In this document: one piece after another, positions 56,071 to 63,711 of the stretch
Layout: the number at the start of each line of letters is the position of its first letter
How positions within the stretch are numbered: position 1 is the stretch's first letter
Source: Xanthomonas hortorum
GTDB lineage: Bacteria; Pseudomonadota; Gammaproteobacteria; Xanthomonadales; Xanthomonadaceae
DNA length: 64,000 nucleotides
Direction of reading: 5' to 3'
Assembly: GCF_024339125.1 (NCBI RefSeq)
Contig: NZ_CP101417.1
Location: 3,979,001 to 4,043,000 of the forward strand
Made by a program: the position numbers and the translations under genes
The notes under the pieces: model-generated
What the model was told of the DNA's origin: nothing
The model's database searches: none
What the model saw: only the letters and a program-made list of their open reading frames with translations

Positions 56071-57108
56071 TCAGTTGCTTTGAGGAAAGCTAATGCCGGG
56101 CGAAGCGCCACCAAAGACGGAGCAACTACCGCGCGTCAGGTTGTTCTGCTCGAACGTCTGGCCGGCATTGCCCAGGCAAGTCGGGGCATTTGTCGTACCA
56201 TCGTTTACCGCTACGTTTACCGTGACGTGCGAGCCGCGATTGAACGACACCGTCTGAGTTCTGGCGCCGTTGCCGAAGATGTTGAATTCGGTCAGGCGCC
56301 AGATCTTATTGATATCCACCGTAGAGGCGCGCTGACTCACGCTGTAGGCCCTTCCGTTCACCGAAAACGACACGGTATCCACGCCCCCCGAGGTCGCAGA
56401 ACCGGTCAGCTTGACACCAGCGATGCCCGAAACTGGCACCAGAGGCACTCGCACCGATTCGCTGTTAATCTCGCAAGCGTTGCCTTCGTAAGCATCCCAG
56501 CCGGACGGGCAACCCGCCGCATCGTATTCCGAGGTACTGTCCGCATATACCCAGCTTTCAATGAAGATGACCGGGTCAAAGCCATTACTTGAGTCTTCGT
56601 CGGCGTCGCTGGAGTAGACGTACTGTTGCCAGGTCTTGCACGAAGAAAAACCGAACTGCGCGCAAGCGGCGGGGTTGCTGTCGTTGTCGGTATTGATTTG
56701 CAGCGAGTATTGGACTACCCCAGTGGTCACGCCGCTTACGCTCGGGAACGAACCGACGGCTGAGTGGGTGAGCCTGCCCGTGCGTGCAGCGTAGTCATCG
56801 CCATTGCCGGTGATGAGCACACGGTTGTCGGTGGTGGTACGAGCGTTGCCGCTGGCAACGTGTCGTGGCTTCATGACCAACTTCGGCGGTGCGCCACAGC
56901 GTACCGCCTGCCACCCCATGTCCGGAAATGTCGAGCTAAAGCAGCCCTCCATAGCCGGAGCCTCGTGCTTGAGCGTAGTTTCCCATGCAGACATAGCCTC
57001 GGCACGGCCAGTATTGTTTATTGCAGCGACCTGCGCCGCTGCACCCGCGCTAACGATGCTTCCAACGATGCAGGCGCCAAGCATGTACTTCGATTTAAAT
57101 TTTCTCAT
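56071..57108 (-). CDS. Secreted protein of unknown function (345 aa)
   Basis: A signal peptide (MRKFKSKYMLGACIVGSIVS then AGAAAQ) is followed by a mature domain of about 315 residues. It has a segment around AACAQFGFSSCKTWQQYVYS, then DPVIFIESWVY and GCPSGWDAYEGNACEINSES, and a beta-rich end SVNGRAYSVSQRASTVDINK. At least seven cysteines suggest disulphides. It looks like an extracellular enzyme or elicitor-like protein; no family is recognised and I see no classical catalytic motif. As transposon cargo beside a pectate lyase it may be a type II-secreted plant-interaction factor. Confidence 0.65.
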   Translation of the reverse strand: MRKFKSKYMLGACIVGSIVSAGAAAQVAAINNTGRAEAMSAWETTLKHEAPAMEGCFSSTFPDMGWQAVRCGAPPKLVMKPRHVASGNARTTTDNRVLITGNGDDYAARTGRLTHSAVGSFPSVSGVTTGVVQYSLQINTDNDSNPAACAQFGFSSCKTWQQYVYSSDADEDSSNGFDPVIFIESWVYADSTSEYDAAGCPSGWDAYEGNACEINSESVRVPLVPVSGIAGVKLTGSATSGGVDTVSFSVNGRAYSVSQRASTVDINKIWRLTEFNIFGNGARTQTVSFNRGSHVTVNVAVNDGTTNAPTCLGNAGQTFEQNNLTRGSCSVFGGASPGISFPQSN

Positions 57109-57404
57109 GGTCTTTCTTCTGGTTTGATAGTTAAATTACAGTAAAATTTTAGTAAATTTGCGGCGCACCAAATCGGAAGTAATCGCCGCGTTAGAGAAGT
57201 GCCACTTCTGCGGCAACGCGTTACTTCGTCCTCGATCACAATTCATAAAATGGCGCGAGACCAGCGCTAAACCGCCAGACGTGGAGGTCGCGGGCCAGCA
57301 TGCGCGCGGGCCAGCTCGGTCAGGCGTCGCGCGGCGCTGGCGATGGGCGCATCGAACCAGACGGCATGCGGAGTGCCGGAAGCCGGGGCGGTTCACCGGC
57401 CTAC

Positions 57405-57474
57405 ACCCCCCAAAAAAAGTGAGCTAACTCGCTGTCAGTAAAGGCCTTTTACACGAATCCCTGCCGACCCCTAA
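57405..57474. repeat. Second-family Tn inverted repeat, outer end to the right
   Basis: Its reverse complement begins GGGGTCGGCAGGGATTCGTG and continues with GCGAGTTAGCTCAC, sharing the GGGG...CGTGTAAAA and GAGTTAGC landmarks of the main repeats but differing elsewhere. The same 24-bp end occurs at 63459 beside the TALE genes. It marks the end of a related but distinct Tn3-type element, now isolated inside the larger one. Confidence 0.72.
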
Positions 57475-57531
57475 TCCTGCCGGGCACGATGGTGCTAACC
57501 GCCGGCCAGGCGGCTAGCGCCATCGTCCGGA

Positions 57532-58854
57532 TCAACGCGCCTCGAATGCCCCCAGGTCCGGCGCACGTCCGTTAAAGGCCTCACCGGTATCGGCGCCGGC
57601 GTCGATCAAGGCGCTGCCCGGTGCCAGGGTGGCGAAGGTGATGATGGGTAGGTCGCCGTTGGCCTGGCGCGGACGCATGAGCTGTCGCTCGTCCAGGCTG
57701 ACGAAATCGCCTGCACTGATGACAAGGGGAAGATTGAACGAATTGCGGCCGATATCGTTCTCACTGGCAGACCCCAGGTTGATCATTTCGATGCGCGTTC
57801 CGAATCCCAGGTTATTGGCCAGATGGTGGTCGTATCCAGGCACGTCGGTGAGGTTGTCGCTTAAGGTGGATTGCATGTCGTAGTTGGCGCGGCCGTTCTT
57901 GATCGATGTATTGCTGATCCACTCCTGCCCACCGATGTGGTGATTGGCGTAGAGGCCGTTGGATCGATTGCCCACTGCCAGATTGAACCGCACGATATGG
58001 CGCGGCACCGGCTTGGGATAATCGCTTCCGTTGCGGCCGTAGCCGCCTGCCTTGAAGCCTGCGCCATTGCCCAGCGGGGTGAATGCGCTGTCGTACCCGT
58101 TGTAGAACGACCAGTTGCGTTGCAGGGTGACTGCGGCAGCAGCATTGATCAGGTCGAACCCATCGTCGCTGTTGAACCATGCGCGGCTGCCTTCGATAAG
58201 GTTTCCGGTGCTTCCGGCAAGCGTCGGGTGCACGCCGAAACCGTCGATGTTTCCATCGGAGAAGGCATTTAGTCCGCGGTTGTTATAGGCATCGACGTTG
58301 TGAACCCGGTTGTCGTTGCCGGAAACCAGGTACCAGCCGATCGCCTGGCCGTCATGGATCGCCAGATTCTCGAACAGGTTGCCGTTGCCGCGGTCAACGC
58401 GGAATGCCTCGGACTGGGTCAGGCGGTCTGCAATGGTGATCCGCACACCCACCACCTCGAATCCGCGAAAGACGCAGTTGTTGCTGGCCACCCGGAATGC
58501 GGCCACGCGCAGGCCGGTGGGCGTCACCGCAGAGAAGTCGAACACCGGCCGCTCGTTGGCGACGTTGACATAGGCGATGCCGGGCTTGGTGATCTCGTTG
58601 ACCACGGCGTAGGGCTGCCGCACCACGCTGATGTTGGCGCTGGTCAGGCGATAGGTGCCGCCGCGCAGGTAAACGGTATCGCCACCGGACGCGGCGGCCT
58701 GCGCAGCCATCACGCTGGCAAAGGGGGCGGCGCGGGTGCCGGGATTGCCGTCGTTGCCGGTGGGGGCGACGTACCAGTCGGCGGCAACGGCCGTGCACGG
58801 CGGCACGCAGGCGGCAATGGCGATCGCCACGATGGTGCAAAGAGAGAGGTTCAT
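57532..58854 (-). CDS. PL9-type pectate lyase, secreted
   Basis: A 440-aa exported enzyme starting at ATG 58854 (signal MNLSLCTIVAIAIAACVPPC then TAVAA). The N-terminus DWYVAPTGNDGNPGTRAAPF and GGDTVYLRGGTYRL is typical of PL9/DUF1565 beta-helix proteins. Later motifs match PL9 pectate lyases: IDGFGVHPTLAG, AWFNSDDGFDLINA for calcium and substrate binding, and GNGAGFKAGGYG with the probable catalytic Lys. It would cut pectin in plant cell walls after type II secretion. Cargo of the Tn3-family unit. A tldD fragment lies divergently upstream. Confidence 0.85.
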   Translation of the reverse strand: MNLSLCTIVAIAIAACVPPCTAVAADWYVAPTGNDGNPGTRAAPFASVMAAQAAASGGDTVYLRGGTYRLTSANISVVRQPYAVVNEITKPGIAYVNVANERPVFDFSAVTPTGLRVAAFRVASNNCVFRGFEVVGVRITIADRLTQSEAFRVDRGNGNLFENLAIHDGQAIGWYLVSGNDNRVHNVDAYNNRGLNAFSDGNIDGFGVHPTLAGSTGNLIEGSRAWFNSDDGFDLINAAAAVTLQRNWSFYNGYDSAFTPLGNGAGFKAGGYGRNGSDYPKPVPRHIVRFNLAVGNRSNGLYANHHIGGQEWISNTSIKNGRANYDMQSTLSDNLTDVPGYDHHLANNLGFGTRIEMINLGSASENDIGRNSFNLPLVISAGDFVSLDERQLMRPRQANGDLPIITFATLAPGSALIDAGADTGEAFNGRAPDLGAFEAR

Positions 58855-59146
58855 CGGATGTCCCTGGTGTACCGCATGAAAGTGGCTGCTTGCCGCCCTT
58901 GACCCGGCGTGGCGCAAGGCCGCGAGTCGCGCAGCTTGCGGGAACCGGTTTGCGCTCGACAGTGGTCGTGCTCGGTTCTGCTACGGCGGTTGACGTTTCG
59001 ATGTGCCGCAACGCAGAAGTGTGCAAACGGGACATAGGTCTCTGGATCGATGCGGGCGCTGCCGCTGCCCGCACTGCGGCGCGACGTTCCACGGCCGCCC
59101 TGTGTCCGGCATCGCATCGCCGCGCGCCATGCGATAGAGAACCGCC

Positions 59147-59542
59147 GTGGACCGTCGTACCTTCCTCACCCTGTCGGGCATTGGTGCTGCCGGCTTGCTG
59201 CTGCCGAACACCCGCCTGATCGCCGCCAAACAGTTGCTCACGCCCAACGATGCCGCACGCAGCCGGCGCTTGTCCGATACCGCGCTGAGCACCGCCAAGG
59301 CAGCCGGCGCCAATTATTGCGATGTGCGCGTAAGCAACTATCTGCGCCAGTTCGTGATCACCAGCGAGGCGCAGGTGGAGAACGTGGTCAACGCCGAATC
59401 CAGTGGGGTGTGCGTGCTGGCCGATGGCGCCTGGGGTTTGCGCCACCAACACGCTGACAGCGATGGCGTAACCACCGCCACGCCGGGCGGTGGCGATCGC
59501 CAAGGCCAACGCGCGGCCGGCCATCGCAAGCTGGTGCACTAG
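59147..59542 (+). pseudogene. TldD/PmbA-family protease, 5' fragment with frameshifts
   Basis: Begins with a twin-arginine-like signal (MDRRTFLTLSGIGAAGLLLP) and TldD-type N-terminal sequence (RSRRLSDTALSTAKAAGANY, CDVRVSNYLRQFVITSEAQV). After SSGVCVLADGAWG the frame is broken by small indels, and the gene ends within 50 codons. The full family is about 450-550 aa, so the catalytic zinc site is missing. Decay is advanced, fitting a passenger swept up by the transposon. Confidence 0.75.
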
Positions 59543-59653
59543 CTGGCACGACGCGAGGTTGGCCAAATTGTCCTGGAGACATCGGGCGGCTCCAGGGCCT
59601 GCACGTCTTCAGCCCAGTGCCGCTGCAATGACACTGCGGTGTTGCTTTGCTGC

Positions 59654-59735
59654 CCAAAATATCCGCTAACGCACTGATGCAATGAATGAAATACGAACGT
59701 ATGAGCTATTTTTACACGTATGTCGGCTGAACCCC
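59654..59735 (-). repeat. Right 82-bp terminal inverted repeat of the Tn3-family unit
   Basis: Reverse complement begins GGGGTTCAGCCGACATACGT and matches the left IR at 76 of 82 positions. The outer end is inside an IS3-family transposase gene, after codons IRCDKG. Confidence 0.88.
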
Positions 59736-60610
59736 TTGTCGCAGCGAATCACGCGCGGCTTGCCGCGCCACTGGATGATCTGTTCCAGTGCCCGAATCAC
59801 ACGAGCCGAGGGCAAGGACAGGTCGACCTCGATCCCCAGCCCTTGGCGGTTGAAGTCGTCAATCACGTTGAACAATCGGAAGCTGCGCCCATCACTGAGC
59901 TGGTCGTGCATGAAGTCCATCGACCAGACCTGGTTGATCGACTCGGGCACAGCCAGCGGCTCTGGGCGTTCTCGCACAAGCCGCTTCCTTGGCTTGATCC
60001 GCAGGTTCAACTCCAGCTCCCGGTAGATGCGATACACGCGCTTGTGGTTCCAGCCAAAGCCCTTGACGTTGCGCAGGTGCAGGAAGCACAAGCCGAAGCC
60101 CCAGTCGCGGTAAGCGGTGGTCAATCGGATCAACCAGTCGGCGATCAGCGCGTTCTCATCCGATGCCTTGGCCTGGTAGCGGTAGCAGGTCTGACTGACC
60201 GTAAACGCCATGCAGGCTGACCGGATACTCATCGCCTTGTTGTTCACCGCCCATCGGGCCATCTCTCGGCGTTGAGATGGCCTCACCATTTTTTTGCCAT
60301 GGCCTCCCGAAGCACCTCGGATGTCATCTGCGACTCGGCATACATCTTCTTCAGGCGCCGGTTCTCCTCCTGCAGCTCCTTGAGCTGGGACACCATCGAT
60401 GCGTCCATACCGCCGAACTTGCTACGCCACTTGTAGAAGGTTGCCGAGCTGATGCCGTGCTCACGGCATAGCTCTGGCACAGGCGTGCCGGCCTCGGCCT
60501 GCTTGAGTACCGCGATGATCTGACTGTCGGTGAATCGTGATGTCTTCATGGAAATCTCCTCAGGAAAGGTTACGAGAAAATTCCACTTCTGGCTCCTGCT
60601 GATCTGAGGG
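59736..60610 (-). mobile_element. IS3-family element cut by the transposon
   Basis: orfA (60283-60549, 88 aa) has the helix-turn-helix MKTSRFTDSQIIAVLKQAEA and [20 protein letters not shown]. orfB starts at 60289, overlapping orfA for programmed frameshifting, with HTH_21 and the DDE Asp in [10 protein letters not shown] and [10 protein letters not shown]. orfB is cut at RCDKG by the Tn IR at 59735, so the last third with the catalytic Glu is missing. The upstream IS end is near 60600. The element resembles the IS407 or IS51 groups. Confidence 0.85.
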
Positions 60611-60628
60611 GGGATTACCCCCCGACTC

Positions 60629-61525
60629 TCAAATCCCAGAGCTCTTCAACCGCTTTTTCTGACGCTTGGCCAGCGCGGTTTTTGACACGAATTCCCCCGT
60701 TTTCGGGTCGACCACCTTCTGACGACTGGACAGCGTGTTTCTTGACACGAATTCCCCCGTTTTCGGGTCGAACACCTTCTCACGCCCGTACAGCGCGGCT
60801 TTTGACACGAGTTTCCCCGTTTTCGGGTCGAACACCTTCTGATGCCGGTACTGCGCGGCTTTTGACACGGTTTCCCCCGTTTCCGGGTCGACCACCTTCT
60901 GGCGCCCGTACAGCGTGGATTTGGGAATTGGCCCAGGCGTGCTCGAGCCGGGAGCCTGTGAGGGAAGACCGGGGACGATCGGTCCCTTGCCCGTGCTGGC
61001 GGGAGTCGGCATGACTGTCGCGTGCGTCGACGAACTGGCTAACAATGAAGCGGAAGGGGCGGGACAGTGTCCAACGCCCTGGGAATAGCTCGATGTAGGG
61101 GGGAGCGCGATTGCAGGGCAATCAACAGACTCTCCCGCAGGCACCGACAGCTCCGACCGGTTGGCAACCTCCTGTAATGCAGGGGCGCTTGAGGCGGAGG
61201 ATGGCATCGGGTCAAACGCAAGCTCTCCGGACAACGACACTGCCGGCGGTGGCGCAGGTGGCGCGGACTGTATGGAGGTAGAGGCGCGGTTGAGGCGGTG
61301 TTGCCGTATCTCCTGGATCCGATACGGGGTGGGATCGGCGGGAAGAACACGCCGTCTCCACGGAGGTGCCATCTCAGCCAATTGCGCCAACGCGTCCTGG
61401 CCGTGTTGGGTGCGGCGCCAATTGACGGTGTCGGCGATTTCCTGATCGGGCGAGTGAGGATCGGCGAGGCTGTTGTCGATCAGGTCATTGGCGATGATGG
61501 CTGAATAGGGCGAAAGAGGTCGCAT
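60629..61525 (-). CDS. Protein with four 20-residue C-terminal repeats, candidate effector
   Basis: A 298-aa protein with a good ribosome site (GAGGA, 8 bp before ATG 61525). Residues 1-80 are polar with SADP/SPDQ and WRRTQHGQDAL segments; 80-200 are Pro/Ser/Ala-rich and disordered. Residues 202-290 are four complete 20-residue units plus a partial fifth, consensus KxALYxRQKVxDPxTGxxVS, rich in Lys/Arg and ending KRQKKRLKSSG, a possible nuclear signal. No signal peptide. No family is recognised. The neighbours are IS3 fragments and a TALE gene. No PIP box upstream; an IS end lies about 35 bp before the ribosome site and may have replaced the promoter. Confidence 0.75.
   Translation of the reverse strand: MRPLSPYSAIIANDLIDNSLADPHSPDQEIADTVNWRRTQHGQDALAQLAEMAPPWRRRVLPADPTPYRIQEIRQHRLNRASTSIQSAPPAPPPAVSLSGELAFDPMPSSASSAPALQEVANRSELSVPAGESVDCPAIALPPTSSYSQGVGHCPAPSASLLASSSTHATVMPTPASTGKGPIVPGLPSQAPGSSTPGPIPKSTLYGRQKVVDPETGETVSKAAQYRHQKVFDPKTGKLVSKAALYGREKVFDPKTGEFVSRNTLSSRQKVVDPKTGEFVSKTALAKRQKKRLKSSGI
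60656..60922 (-). repeat. Tandem 60-bp repeat coding the 20-aa units
   Basis: Four full and one partial 60-bp units in frame, for example around GAATTCCCCCGTTTTCGGGTC (plus-strand reading) at 60690, 60750 and 60810. Copies differ at several codons yet keep the frame and the RQK/DP-TG core, meaning the protein repeat has been under selection. Confidence 0.85.
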
Positions 61526-61559
61526 TCTTGAGTCCTCGTTGTTTTTCGGAGAAGGCGTG

Positions 61560-61896
61560 ATGGAACCAGTTTTTGGTAATCCGTCCGCTTTTAGCGGACT
61601 CCAGAAGTGGAGTTATGCAGCCATCGCCAGTTTCATCGCTGGCGTGATGCCGCCTAGCGCCATGTTCGGGCGCTCATGGTTGTAAGTCCATAGCCAGCGC
61701 GTGGCTTTGTCCTGCACCTGCTCGATGGTGTCGAACAGGGTGCGGGCCAGAAAGGCGTAGCGGACCGTGCGGTTGTAACGTTCAACGTAGGCGTTCTGTT
61801 GTGGCTTGCCCGGCTGGATGTGTTCGATGCGGATGCCGTTGCGTTGCGCCCACCCCAGCAGTGCTCCGCTGATGTATTCGGGTCCGTTCAGGTAGT
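61560..61896 (-). mobile_element. IS3-family orfB C-terminal fragment
   Basis: An IS end (GTCCGCTTTTAGCGGACTCC) lies at about 61583. The minus strand reads GPEYISGALLGWAQRNGIRI, EHIQPGKPQQNAYVERYNRT and a stop at 61613, the last third of an IS3-family transposase with its catalytic Glu in YVERYNRT. The rest is absent. It lies directly after the TALE stop codon and before the repeat-protein gene. Confidence 0.8.
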
Positions 61897-61909
61897 CCCC
61901 GACTGAGCC

Positions 61910-63550
61910 TCAATGAGGCAATAGCTCCATCAACCATGCGAGCTCCTCTTCGTTGAATGCCGGGAAATCATCCGCTGTCCCTGCGAAGGGGTCCGCATCT
62001 TGTTCCCAAACCACGGTGCTGGACGCTACCAGGTCGGCATCCATGGGCGTGCCAGGATCCGGCAGGCCGCCGATCCTGGTACGCGGGCGTTTTACACCCC
62101 AGCTGAGGAGGGACAACGCATCGCGCTGTTCGGGAACGAGCACCTCGACAGCTTGCTGTGCGGAGGAGCCGGTGACAGAACGATCCGATCGGGACCGTTT
62201 GCGGCGGCTGCTTGCCAGCGCCTGGCCTGCCTGGTCCATTGGGCTGGGCGCATCCAGCTCACGCTCCAGCGAATCGGCGAATGCATGCAAAGACTCCTGG
62301 TCCGGCGTTTGAGCCGAAGCAGAGGACGGTTTCGCCCTTTTCATCCCTAATGCTTGGAGAATACGACCCCAACGCTGCGAGGCTGGAGGGAGCGTTCCAC
62401 TGCGGGCTTCGAGTTCGGTGACGCCCACCCTGCGAAATAGCTGTAACAACCCGTGCCTGCTCATCCCGAACTGCGTCATGGCTTCATCAAATGCTTGCGC
62501 TGGATGGGAGTGGCACTGGAAAAAACCCAGCACGCGAACAACTTGCGTTTGGTCGGCAACGAGATGCGATGTGCGTTCGGGAATACGGCTTTTGGCTCTT
62601 CTGATCAATGTCAGCGCATTCGGCAATCCGTCTTTCACTGCATTCAGCGCAGAGCGTCCGCCGATGCAGGCCAAGGCGACGAGGCGGTCGTTGGTCAACG
62701 CGGCCAACGCCGGATCAGGGCGAGATAACTGTGCAAAAATGCTCTTCAGCGCCTGCTTGCCGCCGCCATTGCTGGCGATGGCCACCACCTGCTCCCGGGT
62801 CAGGCCATGGGGGGCCTGGCACAGCACCGGCAACAGCCGCTGCACCGTCTCCAGCGCCTGCTTGCCGCCGCCATTGCTGGCGATGGCCACCACCTGGTCC
62901 GGGGTCAGGTTCAGGGGGGCACCAGTCAGTGCATTGCGCCATGCATGCACTGCCTCCACCGCGGTCACGCCGCCACGTTTTGCAATCTTGAAAAGTTGGC
63001 CTGTGTCCAACTGTAACGGTAGACCTCTCAACTCTCCCGCCAACGTGAGCAATGCCTCCAGAGCGCGTGCGCCGGACCCCTGTTTGCCGACGCCAACGAC
63101 GTCTTTGTGTGTCGCCTCTGGCAACGCCGCGATCATGGCCTGATACTTGACAGCGACGGTCCCTAACGCTGCCGGGTGTTTGCTGAGCTCAACGATGTGC
63201 GCGTGTGTAAACCCATGGCCGACCAGTGCCTTGTGGTGCTGCGCTACTGTCGAACGAGCCTCCGATTTGATCTCTTCTTGCTGCTGCTGACTGTAGCCGA
63301 GCGTGCGTAGATCCACCTGCGCGGCCGGCGAAGCGTCGGAGGGTTGCGCAGCACGCCGTCGCGGCGCCGGCTTGGCGCGCGGCGGCCGCGCGGCAGTGAC
63401 AGCGACGTGCACGGTGGGTTGCGGGTCATCGGCTGCACGCAGAACCGATTGCACCTGAGGGTCGGCAGGGATTCGTGTAAAAAACAGCCAAAAGTGAGCT
63501 AACTCGCGGTCATCAAAGAAGTTTTTCACAACCGCCTGCCGGCCCTCCAT
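61910..63550 (-). pseudogene. TAL effector lacking its N-terminus, with 1.5 DNA-binding repeats
   Basis: From about residue 28 the 546-aa frame is a TALE: VAVTAARPPRAKPAPRRRAA, the N-terminal repeat-0/-1 region (QLDTGQLFKIAKRGGVTAVE), one full repeat (215-249) and a half repeat (250-269), both with RVD NG, so predicted to read T-T after the leading T. The full repeat is 35 residues with an extra proline (CQAPHG). The C-terminus keeps nuclear-signal clusters (MKRAKPS, RRKRSRSDRS, KRPRTRIGG) and the acidic activation domain ending LAWLMELLPH. The first 100 or so residues, with the secretion signal, are replaced by inverted-repeat sequence. Probably non-translocated, unless the short repeat number is an assembly collapse. 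Confidence 0.85.
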
Positions 63551-63553
63551 ACG
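63459..63553. mobile_element. 95-bp mini-element of second-family Tn inverted repeats
   Basis: Starts GGGTCGGCAGGGATTCGTG and ends GCCTGCCGGCCC, with AGTGAGCTAACTCGC inside, so it pairs a short left end with a full right IR of the family seen at 57405. It has the same short-IR/full-IR plan as the mini-element at 55363. It sits between the two divergent TALE genes and supplies the first codons of the truncated one. Confidence 0.72.
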
Positions 63554-63711
63554 GGTCCGGGATCGCCGCCACGTCTGCGCCTCAACCCCGGTCGTCGAAG
63601 GTTGCCAGGATCACCCGAAGTTGTGTGCTGCCATGCGGATTCGGAAGAAGTGTAGGGACCAGAGACCTTTAGTCTTGAGGCGACCATGTTTTCTGTAAAG
63701 AGGTATGCCTG

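Larger units (their letters stand above)
47841..59735. mobile_element. Tn3-family transposon (Tn4651/TnXax1-like) with effector and pectate lyase cargo
   Basis: An 11,895-bp unit bounded by 82-bp inverted repeats that match at 76 of 82 positions, the first 34 being identical (GGGGTTCAGCCGACATACGT...). Core genes tnpA, tnpS and tnpT with a resolution site occupy the left half. Cargo: effector-like gene, truncated paralogue, IS3 remnant, secreted protein, PL9 lyase and tldD remnant. Flanks are GACAA on the left and TTGTC on the right, which is an inverted rather than a direct 5-bp match. Internal repeats show it is composite. I recall TnXax1 spreading effectors in Xanthomonas by the same tnpA-tnpS-tnpT plan. 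Confidence 0.85.

Noticed and set aside
59147..59542. Functional TldD protease
   Set aside because: Only the N-terminal quarter is recognisable and it ends in frameshifted sequence without the metal site.
60629..61640. PIP box upstream of the 20-aa repeat protein
   Set aside because: No TTCG-N15/16-TTCG pair is present on the minus strand upstream. IS sequence occupies the region, so HrpX control is not supported here.
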